Shown in pieces: positions 51,276-60,970 of a DNA stretch of 64,000 nt. Source of the DNA: Streptomyces sp. V4I2 (lineage in GTDB: Bacteria; Actinomycetota; Actinomycetes; Streptomycetales; Streptomycetaceae); the NCBI RefSeq assembly GCF_030817655.1, contig NZ_JAUSZM010000003.1, positions 9,920,001 through 9,984,000 of the forward strand. Reading direction: 5' to 3'. Within the stretch, counting starts at the first letter, position 1; every line of letters begins with the position of its first letter. The notes under the pieces are model-generated. The model had not been told where the DNA came from. It made no database searches and saw only the letters and a program-made list of their open reading frames with translations. A program made the position numbers and the translations under genes.

Positions 51276-52385
51276 CTACACGGTGCAGTTGCCGTTCGAC
51301 ACCTGGAGACCCTTGCCGGCTCCGGCCGTGCGGCTCACGACGTTCGGCAGGCACGCGGCGGGGTCGAGCGTGTAGCCGTAAGGAATGCTGACCGTGGTGT
51401 TGGACTGCGGGTTGGGTCCGGCGGGGTGGTTCTCGGTGCCGGGGCTCGACCAGGTCACGTTGTCGAAGACGTTTCCGCTGACCTGCCAGTAGCCGGCCGC
51501 GTCCGTGTAGAAGGTGCCCAGGACGTCCTTGGAGTCCTCGAAGTAGTTGTTGTCCACCTTGGCGCGCGCCCCGGCACGGGAGTTGATGCCGGACTCGTTG
51601 AGGTTCACGTAGTGGTTGTTGTAGATGTGGGCCGTTCCGCCGCGCAGCAGGGGCGCGCGGGAGTCGATGTTCTGGTAGAGGTTGTGGTGGTAGGTGATGT
51701 ACCCGTTCGAGAGGTCGCTCTCGCTGGAGCCGACCAGACCGCCGCGTCCGGAGTTGCGCAGGATGCTGTACGACAGCGTCACGTACTGGGTGTTGTCCTT
51801 CATGTCGAAGAGGCCGTCGTACCCTTCCGACTCCCCGCCCGACGCTTCCAGAGTCGTGTGATCGACCCAGACGTTACGCACCCCCCTCTCCATGCCGATG
51901 GCGTCACCGCCGTTGGAAGTAGGCGATCCCGACTTCTTCACGTTCTTGACCGTCACGTTCTGGATGATGATGTTGCTGGCCTCACGGAGGTGAATGCCCA
52001 GCTGGTCGAAAACGGCTCCGCTGCCCACGCCGACGATCGTGACGTTGCTGATCTGCTTCAGCTCGAGCACTCCGGCGGCGGTGTTGCAGCTCTCGCCCGA
52101 CACCTTGGCGGTGTTGGCGTGGTTGATGGTGCCCTCGACCTCGATGACGATCGGCGTGCTGCTGCTGGCTCGGCCGCACAGGGCCGCGTGGATCGCGGTT
52201 CCCGTGGTGGCCCGCACCGTCTTGCCGCCGGCTCCACCGGTGGTACCACCGTTCTGGGTGGCGTACCCGGTTGCGGAACCGGTCGCCGCGGATGCCTCCG
52301 GCATCGACAGCACGACGCCGACGCCGGCCGCGAGTGCCATCGCCGCTGATGCGGCGGAAAGTCGTAGGGCGGCTCTTCTTTGCAT
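51276..52385 (-). CDS. Exported PL1-family pectate lyase
   Basis: 369 residues. Signal peptide: MQRRAALRLSAASAAMALAA GVGVV with cleavage near SMPEASAA. The right-handed beta-helix of PL1 shows RGVRNVWVDHTTLEASGG with the vWiDH motif, GYDGLFDMKDNTQYVTLSYS, GYITYHHNLYQNIDSRAPLL RGGTAHIYNNHY with the catalytic Arg, and AKVDNNYFEDSKDVLGTFY. PL1 enzymes cleave polygalacturonate by beta-elimination with calcium. AGGAGA lies five bases before ATG 52385. It is not in the large cluster but may work on similar substrates. Confidence 0.93.
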   Translation of the reverse strand: MQRRAALRLSAASAAMALAAGVGVVLSMPEASAATGSATGYATQNGGTTGGAGGKTVRATTGTAIHAALCGRASSSTPIVIEVEGTINHANTAKVSGESCNTAAGVLELKQISNVTIVGVGSGAVFDQLGIHLREASNIIIQNVTVKNVKKSGSPTSNGGDAIGMERGVRNVWVDHTTLEASGGESEGYDGLFDMKDNTQYVTLSYSILRNSGRGGLVGSSESDLSNGYITYHHNLYQNIDSRAPLLRGGTAHIYNNHYVNLNESGINSRAGARAKVDNNYFEDSKDVLGTFYTDAAGYWQVSGNVFDNVTWSSPGTENHPAGPNPQSNTTVSIPYGYTLDPAACLPNVVSRTAGAGKGLQVSNGNCTV

Positions 52386-53084
52386 GGATGTCTCCTGATT
52401 CTTCGTTTGACCTGGCCTTAAGTTGCTGCCGCACATGGCGAAGAATTGTCGGTGAACCGTCAATTCGAACCGAGTGGGCACCCCGTTGCTCCTCGCGTGG
52501 CTCGGGGGCCTTTCGTTCGACGGCACGTCGATGTCGCAGGACAGCCCCGTGCCGGATCGCTGGCGGCTCGTGCACAAGTCGCGGCGCCCACCGCGACGGT
52601 CGACCTCCTCGGAACGGTCCCCGGCCCCGAGAAAGCGCTTTCTGCTCGGCGACGATAGGGGTCCCGTGGCGACGTGGCAAGGGTCCGGGAAGGCTGAACC
52701 GTGGAGAAGGCGAATTGCGTGCTGGTTCGCGTCGCGGTGAGCGCTATGGCGCCACGATCGCGATCCCGGCGCCCCGGTGCCCGGTCGGTACATTGCTTCT
52801 GTAAACGATTGTCTTCCGCGCCGGACCGTTTTCGCCGTAACGAAGCTCCCCAGGCGGCACCGGCCTCGGCTTTCCTCCGTGTTTCCATACGTGAACTCGG
52901 ATGATGTACGTGACTACCGATGTGGCGCTCAGAGGCATCAGGCGGCGGGGGCGGCAGTGCTCCAGCGTGGCGGGGCCCCGGGGGCGGTGGACGGTCGTCA
53001 CGACCCGGTGTCGCCACTCTCGCGACAGCGGGCACTGGGCACTGGACCCAACACCGCTGACATCCCCCTGCATCTCGCAGAACC
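52386..53084. other. Long intergenic region upstream of pectate lyase
   Basis: About 700 bases between the pectate lyase start and the phosphatase pseudogene. It holds a LacI-type palindrome at 52630-52643. Minus-strand TTGACG at about 52460 could be a -35 for the lyase, but no good -10 follows. No reading frame looks real. Confidence 0.45.
52630..52643. promoter_or_regulatory. LacI/cre-type palindrome
   Basis: AGAAAGCGCTTTCT is a perfect 14-base palindrome with the central CG and AAGCGCTT core typical of LacI-family operators. It lies about 245 bases upstream of the pectate lyase gene. Confidence 0.55.
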
Positions 53085-55273
53085 TCACACCACTGCGGAC
53101 GACACTTCGGCAAGAGAGACGGGAATCAGCTGCTCCGCCCAGATGACCTTGCCCTCGCGGTTGTGCCGCGTGCCCCAGTGTTCGGTGAGCTGGGCGACGA
53201 GGAGCAGGCCGCGGCCGCCCTCGTCGAAGACCCGGGCGCGGCGCAGGTGCTGCTGGCGTCTGACACTTCGCGCGTCAGGGCGGATTGAAGAATCATCCGC
53301 AGTTGGATGGGGCTCTTGCCGTAGCGGATGGCGTTCGTCACCAGTTCGCTGACCACGAGCTCGGTGGTGAAGGCCAGTTCTTCCAGACCCCAGGCGATCA
53401 GCTGATCGGATGCGTGGACGCGGGCCTCGGAGACGACGGTCGGGTCGCTGGGGAGGTCCCACGAGGCGACGTGATCGGCGTCAAGAGCTGCGGTTTGTGC
53501 CACAAGGAGGGCGACGTCGTCAGCGGGGCGGCTGGGCAGCAGTGTGGAGAGCAGTTCGTCGCAGGTCTCCTCGAGGGACGCCGGTGCTCGGGCGAGAACG
53601 TCGCGCAGCAGTGCGAGGGCGGTCTCGAGGTCACGAGAGGGGCTCTGGACGAGGCCGTCGGTGAACAGCACCAGCCGACTGCCCGGTGCCAGTTCGAACT
53701 GGGCGGTTTCGAAGGGGAGTCCACCCAGGCCCAGGGGTGGGCCGATCGGCAGTTCCGGGAGGTCGACCGCGCCGGATCCGGAGGCATCGTCGTCAGCCGT
53801 CGGGGGAGTCACCACGGCCGGCGGAAGGTGTCCGGCGCTGGCCAGGGAGCACGTGCGGGAAACAGGGTCGTAGACCGCGTACAGGCAGGTGGCGCTGATC
53901 TCGTCCGTACCCCGTTCCTCCTCGCGCTGCAGGCGGATGACCACGTCGTCGAGGTGGGTGAGCAGTTCGTCGGGTGTCAGGTCGATGTCCGCCAGGGTGC
54001 GGACGGCCGTCCGTAGTCGGCCCATGGTTGCCGCGGCATGCAGGCCGTGACCGATCACATCGCCCACGACGAGAGCGACGCGGGCTCCGGAGAGCGGTAT
54101 CACGTCGAACCAGTCGCCCCCCACGCCCGCTCGCGATCCGCTGGGCAGGTAGCGCGATGCCGTCTCGACGGAGGACTCCTCCGGCACGTGGTGCTGCAGC
54201 AGGCTGCGTTGGAGGGTGAGAGCGGTGGAACGCTCCTGGGTGTAGCGACGGGCGTTGTCGATGTTCACCGCCGCTCTGGACGCGATCTCCTGGGCCAGCA
54301 GCAGCTCGTCGTCATCGAAGGGCTCCGCCGTTCGACGGCGGACGAACTGTGCGAGTCCCAGCGGGCTTCCACGGGCCCACAGCGGGACCAGGAGTATGGA
54401 GCGCAGGCCCATGGCCCGCAGGGCGAGCTCGTGGTCCGCCGACATCGCCAGCCATGGGGGGATGTCGTCGGCGGTGATGCGGAGCCGGAACGGTTGTCCG
54501 GTGGCCAGTACGCGAGCCGGCTCCGATTCTTCCGGGTAGGTGAACGTCTGCCCTGTGGCTACTGCCGGGTCAGGGCAGCTGTCCGAGACAGCGTGGGCGA
54601 TGCGGCGGAGCGTCGCAGGATCGGCCACGGGGTACGTCCCCTCCTCCTGGAGGGCGGAGCAAAGGAGGTCGACGGTGACGAGGTCGGCGAGGTGGTCGGC
54701 ACCGACGTCCGCCAGTTCCTGCGCGGTGCGGGTGGTGTCCAGGGTGGTCCCGATCCGTGTCCCGGCCTCGTTGATCACGATCAGCCGTCGTTGCAGCCAG
54801 CGGTCGCGTTCCCTCTGGTAGGCCGCTACAGCCTGTTCCGCCGTGCGATCGACGTACTCGAAGCCCATCGCGCTCAGGGTGACCGTCGTCGTTGGCCAGC
54901 TGTTGGGACCCGGCGACACGGGTTGTCTCTGCGTAGAGCTGATCAAGCAGACCCGCGTGGACGAGCCGATAGACGCGAAGGAGCTGGCTGATCGGCACCC
55001 CGTGATCAGCGAGTCGGCAGGCGAACTCGATGGCGGCGGGCGGCGTCGTGACCTCGGTCAGATCAAGGGGCCGCGCTCGAGGAAATCCAGAACGGTGGCG
55101 ATGTGTTCGGACAACGCCACCGGCGCCACGGCGGCGATGTCCTCGTACTTCCACACCTCGGGAAGCTCGCTGAGCAGGTGTTGCAGCACCACGTCGCCCA
55201 ATTGATCCGCTCGGGGTGCGAGGCCCCGAGCGAGATCGCTGAGGAAGGCATGGGCGTCGGTTCCCATAATCAA
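53085..55273 (-). pseudogene. RsbRD-GAF-SpoIIE-HATPase sigma regulator, three frame breaks
   Basis: A multidomain PP2C-type regulator read in pieces. Piece 1 (55273-55058): FLSDLARGLAPRADQLGDVV, an RsbRD N-terminal-like domain. Piece 2, in another frame: DLTEVTTPPAAIEFACRLAD to LLDQLYAETTRVAG. Piece 3 (from about 54885; ATG 54868): a GAF domain (RIGTTLDTTRTAQELADV), the SpoIIE core with GVGGDWFDVIPL and VVGDVIGHGLHA, and the start of an anti-sigma-type ATPase (TELVVSELVTNAIRYGKSP). A last shift near 53250 leaves VFDEGGRGLLLVAQLTEHWG in the third frame. The middle piece may still be translated. Confidence 0.75.
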
Positions 55274-55359
55274 AAGGTACCGCCGCCCTGGCCGACGGGC
55301 TGTGCCGCGGAGTCCGGTGGACGCGGTCGCTCACCGTCGGCCAGGTCGCTGTCAGCCGT

Positions 55360-57249
55360 TCACGGGGTGTGACCGGCGCGGCGGAGGACCGGGCGCAGTG
55401 TCTCGATGACGCCCGGGTCGTCCACCGTGGAGGGGATGGGTTCGTCATGGCCATCGGCGATACCGCGCATGGTCTTGCGCAGGATCTTGCCCGAGCGGGT
55501 CTTGGGCAGGGCGGCGACGACCGTGACGTCCTTGAGTGAGGCGACGGCGCCGATGCGTTCGCGTACGAGTCGGACGAGTTCGGCCTCGACCTTGCTCGGT
55601 TCCCGGTTGCTGCCTGCTTTCAGGACGACGAAGCCGCGCGGGATCTGTCCCTTGAGTTCGTCGGCGACGCCGATGACGGCGCATTCGGCGACGTCGGGGT
55701 GGGCGGCCAGGGCCTCTTCCATGCTGCCGGTGGACAGCCGGTGACCGGCGACGTTGATGACGTCGTCGGTGCGGCCCATGACGAAGACGTAGCCGTCGTC
55801 GTCGATGTGGCCGCTGTCGCCGGTGAGGTAGTAGCCGTCATAGGCGGAGAGATAGGAGGCGACGTAGCGGTCGTCGTCGTTCCAGAGCGTGGGGAGCGCG
55901 CCGGGCGGCAGGGGCAGCTTCACGACGATCGCACCGTCGACACCCGCGGGCACCGGCTCGCCGGAGGGGTCAAGGACGCGGACGTCCCAGCCCGGCAAGG
56001 GGCGGGTGGGCGAGCCGGGCTTGAGGGGAGCGGTCTCGATGCCCACAGGGTTGGCGACGATGGGCCAGCCCGTCTCGGTCTGCCACCAGTGGTCGATCAC
56101 CGGGACGCCCAGCAGGGCACTCGCCCAGTGATAGGTCTCGGGGTCGAGGCGCTCGCCGGCGAGGAAGAGATAGCGCAGGTGGGAGAGGTCGTAGTCCGCG
56201 GTGAGTGTCCCCGTGGGGTCCTCCTTGCGGATGGCCCGGAAGGCGGTGGGCGCCGTGAACATGGTCTTGGCCCGGTATTCGGCGGCGACGCGCCAGAACT
56301 GGCCCGCGTCCGGAGTGCCGACCGGCTTGCCCTCGTACAGGACCGTCGTCGCGCCGGCCAGCAGGGGCGCGTAGACGATGTACGAGTGCCCGACGACCCA
56401 GCCGACGTCGGAGCCGGTGAACATCGTCTCGCCCGGGCCCACGTCGTACACGGCGCCCATCGACCAGTTCAGTGCGACCGCGTAGCCGCCGCAGTCACGC
56501 ACGACTCCCTTGGGTTTTCCGGTCGTTCCGGACGTGTAGAGGATGTAGAGGGGATCGGTGGCGGGGACGGGAACGCAGTCGGCCGGCGGCGCGGCGGCGA
56601 CCAGCTCGGCCCAGTCGAGATCGTCCGGCCCCAGCGCGGCCGGCTCCTGCGGGCGTTGCAGGATCACGCTCTTCTCCGGCTTGTGGACGGCGAGCTCGAT
56701 CGCCTGGTCCAGCAGCGGCTTGTACGCGATGACCCGCTTGCCCTCGATGCCGCAGGAGGCGGAGACGATCACCTTGGGGGCCGCGTCATCGATGCGGAGG
56801 GCGAGCTCGCGCGGGGCGAATCCGCCGAAGACGACCGAGTGGACGGCGCCGATCCGAGCGCAGGCCAGCATCGCGACGGCTGCCTCGGGGACCATCGGCA
56901 TATAGATCACCACGCGGTCGCCGTGTCCCACGCCGAGCTGTGCGAGTGCTCCGGCGAAGGCCGCCACCTCGTCCGTCAGTTGCGCGTAGGTGTAGGTGCG
57001 GCGGGTGTCGGTCACGGGGGAGTCGTAGACGAGCGCGGGTTGTTCGCCGCGGCCGGCCTCGACGTGCCGGTCGAGCGCGTTGAAACAGACGTTGAGCCGC
57101 CCGTCGGGAAACCAGCGGTAGAAAGGGGCGCCCGAGGAGTCCAGGGCGCGTTGCGGAGTGACATCCCAGTCGATGCCCTCAGCCGCCTTCAGCCAGAAGC
57201 TCTCCGGGTCCTCGGTACTGGCACGGAAGACGTCCTCGTACGTTCCCAT
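55360..57249 (-). CDS. Propionyl/acetyl-CoA synthetase
   Basis: 629 residues of the AMP-forming acyl-CoA synthetase family. The P-loop-like motif is YILYTSGTTGKPKGVVRDCG G, with the VVRD-GG extension that is typical of propionyl-CoA synthetases (PrpE). Other motifs: DHWWQTETGWPI, GYYLTGDSGHIDDDGYVFVM GRTDDVINVAGHRL, and the acetylatable Lys in PKTRSGKILRKTMRGIA. It activates propionate or acetate. AAGGAG lies 11 bases upstream of ATG 57249. It is followed on the same strand by nothing clear and preceded by the alpha/beta hydrolase gene. Confidence 0.92.
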   Translation of the reverse strand: MGTYEDVFRASTEDPESFWLKAAEGIDWDVTPQRALDSSGAPFYRWFPDGRLNVCFNALDRHVEAGRGEQPALVYDSPVTDTRRTYTYAQLTDEVAAFAGALAQLGVGHGDRVVIYMPMVPEAAVAMLACARIGAVHSVVFGGFAPRELALRIDDAAPKVIVSASCGIEGKRVIAYKPLLDQAIELAVHKPEKSVILQRPQEPAALGPDDLDWAELVAAAPPADCVPVPATDPLYILYTSGTTGKPKGVVRDCGGYAVALNWSMGAVYDVGPGETMFTGSDVGWVVGHSYIVYAPLLAGATTVLYEGKPVGTPDAGQFWRVAAEYRAKTMFTAPTAFRAIRKEDPTGTLTADYDLSHLRYLFLAGERLDPETYHWASALLGVPVIDHWWQTETGWPIVANPVGIETAPLKPGSPTRPLPGWDVRVLDPSGEPVPAGVDGAIVVKLPLPPGALPTLWNDDDRYVASYLSAYDGYYLTGDSGHIDDDGYVFVMGRTDDVINVAGHRLSTGSMEEALAAHPDVAECAVIGVADELKGQIPRGFVVLKAGSNREPSKVEAELVRLVRERIGAVASLKDVTVVAALPKTRSGKILRKTMRGIADGHDEPIPSTVDDPGVIETLRPVLRRAGHTP

Positions 57250-57444
57250 CGCGTCGCGCACTCCTTCGTGGCATCGAGGGACGGTGGTGGTGCTGCGTGC
57301 GGAAACAGTGTGGGACACAAGTACCGCATGCCGCCCGGCATGGTCGAGCAGGATGCCGGAGACCGGCGGACCGGTCACCGGCATCGCGGTGGTGGGGGCG
57401 GTCTGGCCGGCAGACGCCACCCGGCCGTCAGGTGCAGCTGCTGC

Positions 57445-58356
57445 TCACGCGCCGAGGTGCTTGCGGAGCCACTGGCCCATCTGCTGGATCGCCTGGTCCA
57501 CCTCGGGTACGCGCCCGGCGCCCAGGACGAAGGAGTGCTGGCCTTCGGGCATCGGGTGGACCTCGGAGATGACCTTGAAGTCCGCGAGTCGGCGGCCGAG
57601 CTGGGCGCCGTCGTCGGCGAGGGTCTCGTACTCGCCGTAGTGGACGGTCGTGGGCGGCAGGCCGGTCAGATCGGCGTTCGCGATGCTGATCGCGGGGTCG
57701 GTGAAGTCCACGGTGGGGTCCTGCAGCCAGGCTCCTCGGAAGAGTTCGAGGGTGTTCCGGCTGAGCATCTTGTCGTTGTCCTCGTTCTCGTCCACCGACG
57801 GGTTCTGGATGGTGAGGTCGGTCCACGGCGAGACGCTGACGATCGCGCCCGGGGTGGCCTCGCCCTTGGCGAGCAGGCGCAGCGGGAGCAGGACCGCGAG
57901 GGTGCCGCCGATGGAGTGGCCGGTGCTGCCGATGTTGTGCGGCTGGTAGCCCTGGGAGAGCAGCCACCGGTAGGCCGTCTCGGCGTCGTCGAGCTGCGCC
58001 GGGTAGGGGTGTTCGGGCGCCAGGCGGAAGTCCACGACGAGCGAGCGGGCGCCGGCCGCCTTCGCGATATGGCCGGCGGCCTTGCGGTCCGAGTGCATGG
58101 AGGCGGTGACGGATCCGCCGAAGTGGAAGTGGAGCAGCGCCTTGTCGGGATCGGCACCCTCGGGGATCGCCCACAGAGCGGGGACGCCGCCCGCGTCGAC
58201 CTCGGCGTAGGTGACGCCTTCCGGCTCTGTGGACGCCTTGTGGTTCGAGTCGACGATGTCGCGGACGACAGCCAGGTCGAGGCCCGGTGTCGACGACTTC
58301 GCGCTCACACTCGCGAGGAACTCCGCGAACTGCTGTGCCTCTGGGCTTACTCCCAT
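57445..58356 (-). CDS. HSL-type alpha/beta hydrolase
   Basis: 303 residues. The hormone-sensitive-lipase layout is visible: an oxyanion stretch LLHFHFGGSVTASMHSDRK, SLVVDFRLAPEHPYPAQLDD AETAYRWLL, the nucleophile elbow GHSIGGTLAV (Ser), SVSPWTDLT, HYGEYETLADD (Asp) and MPEGQHSFVLGAG (His). The oxyanion motif is HFGG instead of HGGG. AAGGAG precedes ATG 58356 by seven bases. Its promoter region is shared with the MDR oxidoreductase at 63 kb. Confidence 0.9.
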   Translation of the reverse strand: MGVSPEAQQFAEFLASVSAKSSTPGLDLAVVRDIVDSNHKASTEPEGVTYAEVDAGGVPALWAIPEGADPDKALLHFHFGGSVTASMHSDRKAAGHIAKAAGARSLVVDFRLAPEHPYPAQLDDAETAYRWLLSQGYQPHNIGSTGHSIGGTLAVLLPLRLLAKGEATPGAIVSVSPWTDLTIQNPSVDENEDNDKMLSRNTLELFRGAWLQDPTVDFTDPAISIANADLTGLPPTTVHYGEYETLADDGAQLGRRLADFKVISEVHPMPEGQHSFVLGAGRVPEVDQAIQQMGQWLRKHLGA

Positions 58357-58403
58357 GGTGGTGCTCCTTCTCAGGCGGGTGCCGTGCCGGTTCCCTCGCG
58401 GCA

Positions 58404-58460
58404 GCCGGCTTGATGTGCTGGCCATGACGCTATTGGCTGAGTGTAAGAAAGTAAACTCAG
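58404..58460 (-). promoter_or_regulatory. Duplicated promoter cassette, copy 1
   Basis: On the minus strand -35 TTTACT (58450-58455), 17 bases, -10 TAGCGT (58427-58432). A 24-bp inverted repeat with arms CTGAGT/ACTCAG (58437-58460) covers the -35. The whole 57 bases match 63493-63549 at 49 positions. Confidence 0.8.
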
Positions 58461-58645
58461 CTGAGGGTGAAATCACCCGGGAGGGCTGTGCTGCTGCGCA
58501 CTTGGCACCGTCGTTGTGCCCGGTGAAATCGCCGCGTCGAGCGCATCCTGGGCCTCCGACGATGCGTGCATGGCTGCCGACGGCACATGTGGAAGGTTGT
58601 AGTCGTGCATCGGCCACGGAACCGGAGGGTGAGATCGGCGGACGC

Positions 58646-59608
58646 TCACTCCGGCATCAGTTCGGCCGTCCGGTCGGCGACCTCGTGCCGTAGAGCGGTC
58701 CACAGGGCCCGTACGGCGGGGTGCGTCACGGCCTCGCGGCGGACGGCCAGGGTGATGGGGAGCCGGATGTCGATCTCGTCGGCGAGCAGCCTGCGCAGGT
58801 TCGTCCGCTGGGTCAGGAAGGCCGGCAGGACGCCGATGCCGGCCCCCTGCTGGGTTGCTTCGAGCTGGGCGAAGACGTTCGTCGAGGAGAACGCCGGGGT
58901 CATTCCGGGAAGGTGGCGTTCGATGTCGAGGTCGCCGACCTGCAGCATCGACTCGATGTAGAAGATGAGCGGGTGCTCGCGCAGTTCGGCCACCGTCTCC
59001 GGCCGGCCGTACTGCGTGAGGTAGTCGTCACAGGCGTAGAGCCCCAGCGTGTAGTCGGTGAGGTGCTCGGTCACCAGGCGGCTGCTGGAGGGAACGCCGA
59101 TGACGAGAGCGAGATCGAAACCGGACGGGCGGAGGGTGAGCTGCCGTGTCGCGGTGATGAGTTCCACCTGGAGCCGGGGGTGCCTGCGGCGCACCCGTAC
59201 GAGGGCGGGTGTGGCGAAGGCGGTGCCGAAGCCGTCGGGCGCGCTGACGCGCACCGTACCGTGCAGGGACGGCGAGTCCTGGCCCGCCACGGTGTCGACG
59301 ACGCGGTCGACGGCCTCCTCGATCGCGCGTGCGTTCTCCGAGACGGCTCGTCCGATGTCCGTCAGCGTCCATCCCTCCGTGCCCCGTTCGATGAGGCGCA
59401 GGCCGATGCTCTTCTCCAATGCGGCGATACGGCGTGACACGGTGGTGTGGTCCACGCCGAGGGCGTCGGCGGCTGTCACCAGGCGTCCGGTACGGGACAG
59501 CGCGAGCAGGTAGCGCAGGTCGTCCGCGCGGAGTTTGCGTGGATCGACGGATCGATGGGAGCCGGTCGGATGCGGGGCAGGGTTCTCGTCAGGGGAGTGG
59601 GAGTGCAC
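58646..59608 (-). CDS. LysR-family transcriptional regulator
   Basis: 320 residues. An N-terminal Pro/His-rich extension of about 22 residues precedes the helix-turn-helix: RADDLRYLLALSRTGRLVTA ADALGVDHTTVSRRIAALEK, then IERGTEGWTLTDIGRAV. The effector domain has GTVRVSAPDGFGTAFATPAL and later FDLALVIGVPSSSRLVTEHL. The HTTVSRR helix places it with the AllS/CrgA-like single-target group. It is divergent from the iron alcohol dehydrogenase gene and likely controls it. Confidence 0.9.
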   Translation of the reverse strand: MHSHSPDENPAPHPTGSHRSVDPRKLRADDLRYLLALSRTGRLVTAADALGVDHTTVSRRIAALEKSIGLRLIERGTEGWTLTDIGRAVSENARAIEEAVDRVVDTVAGQDSPSLHGTVRVSAPDGFGTAFATPALVRVRRRHPRLQVELITATRQLTLRPSGFDLALVIGVPSSSRLVTEHLTDYTLGLYACDDYLTQYGRPETVAELREHPLIFYIESMLQVGDLDIERHLPGMTPAFSSTNVFAQLEATQQGAGIGVLPAFLTQRTNLRRLLADEIDIRLPITLAVRREAVTHPAVRALWTALRHEVADRTAELMPE

Positions 59609-59630
59609 GGCTCGACGCTATCTGCATTTC

Positions 59631-59668
59631 TGCACAGCGGATGTGCGCTATTGGTGGTTGATTGCACA
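59631..59668. promoter_or_regulatory. Candidate LysR sites between divergent genes
   Basis: TGCACAGCGGATGTGCG (59631-59647) is a near-perfect TGCAC/GTGCG repeat, and TGTGC (59642-59646) pairs with GCACA (59664-59668). They lie between the divergent LysR and alcohol dehydrogenase genes. Confidence 0.45.
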
Positions 59669-59736
59669 CGGCGCGGGACCGCACAGTCGGGGCAGCGGGC
59701 GCGACATGCCCCGCCGTTCTTGCTGAGAGGGCCGCC

Positions 59737-60897
59737 ATGGTTGCCAGCATTTCCCTCCCGCGGATCCTGCGCGTCGGCGGCGGCGCCGTCGGCGAGCTGG
59801 GCGACGTCGTCCGGGGGCTGGGCCTGCACCGCCCCCTGCTGGTGACGGACGGATTCCTCGCCGGGACCGGTGCCGCGGAGCGACTGATGGCGACGCTGAG
59901 GGATGCCGGACTGCGGCCGCACCTGTTCGCCGGCACCGTCCCGGATCCGACGACCGACTCGCTCGACGCGGGCCTGACCGTGCTGCGCGAGCACAGGGCG
60001 GACTCGGTGATCGGATTCGGCGGCGGCAGCCCGATGGACACCGCCAAGGCCCTGGGCCTGTTGGGCGTCCAGGGCGGGCAGATGCGGGATTACAAGGCCC
60101 CGCACACCAACCTCGGCCCGGCGCTTCCGGTGATCGCGGTACCGACGACCGCGGGCAGTGGCTCGGAGGCGACCCAGTTCACCATCATCACCGACAGCGC
60201 CACGGACGAGAAGATGCTCTGTCCGGGGCCGGCGTTCCTGCCGGTCGCCGCCGTCGTCGACTTCGAACTGACCCTGTCGATGCCGCCCCGGCTGACCGCC
60301 GACACCGGCGTCGACGCGCTCACTCATGCCGTCGAGGCGTACGTGAGCCGTAAGGCCAATCCGTTCTCCGACGGCCTTGCCCTGAACGCGATCCGGACCA
60401 TCGGCCAACACCTCCGCCGCGTCTACGCCGACGGGACAGACACCGAGGCTCGCGAGGCGATGATGCTCGCCGCGACCCAGGCCGGCATCGCCTTCTCCAA
60501 CTCCAGCGTGGCGCTCGTGCACGGCATGAGCCGCCCGATCGGCGCTCACTTCCACGTCGCCCACGGTCTGTCGAACGCGATGCTCTTCCCCGCGGTGACA
60601 GCGTTCTCCGTGCCCGCCGCCGCGAGCCGGTACGCCGACTGCGCCCGCGCCCTCGGAGCCGCCACCGACGGTGACAGTGACGCCTGGGCCGCCGACATGC
60701 TCGTGGAGGCGCTCCGCACCCTGTGCCAGGATCTTGAGGTGCCCACCCCCCGAGCCCACGGCATCGACAAGGACGAGTGGTTCCGCTTGCTGCCCCTCAT
60801 GGCCGAGCAGGCGCTCGCGTCCGGATCCCCCGCCAACAACCCCGTCCTACCCACCACGGACGAGATCCAGGATCTCTACGCGCAGATCTACGCCTGA
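59737..60897 (+). CDS. Iron-containing alcohol dehydrogenase
   Basis: 386 residues of the group III (Fe-ADH) family. NAD binding: VIGFGGGSPMDTAKALGLL and PTTAGSGSEATQF. Metal site: DTGVDALTHAVEAY supplies Asp and His, and HGMSRPIGAHFHVAHGLSNA M supplies two more His. The family reduces or oxidises short alcohols and hydroxy acids. ATG 59737 follows GAGAGGG. A small frame (60920-60964, MATTARSADDEMMR) with its own ribosome site follows; the hydrolase gene comes next. Confidence 0.92.
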   Translation: MVASISLPRILRVGGGAVGELGDVVRGLGLHRPLLVTDGFLAGTGAAERLMATLRDAGLRPHLFAGTVPDPTTDSLDAGLTVLREHRADSVIGFGGGSPMDTAKALGLLGVQGGQMRDYKAPHTNLGPALPVIAVPTTAGSGSEATQFTIITDSATDEKMLCPGPAFLPVAAVVDFELTLSMPPRLTADTGVDALTHAVEAYVSRKANPFSDGLALNAIRTIGQHLRRVYADGTDTEAREAMMLAATQAGIAFSNSSVALVHGMSRPIGAHFHVAHGLSNAMLFPAVTAFSVPAAASRYADCARALGAATDGDSDAWAADMLVEALRTLCQDLEVPTPRAHGIDKDEWFRLLPLMAEQALASGSPANNPVLPTTDEIQDLYAQIYA

Positions 60898-60970
60898 CAC
60901 CCGGCGAGTGAGGAACGTCATGGCCACGACAGCCAGGTCCGCGGATGACGAGATGATGAGATGACGACCG

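Noticed and set aside
55699..58413. Long plus-strand frame opposite the CoA synthetase and hydrolase
   Set aside because: It crosses two well-supported genes and an intergenic promoter and has no recognisable domain.
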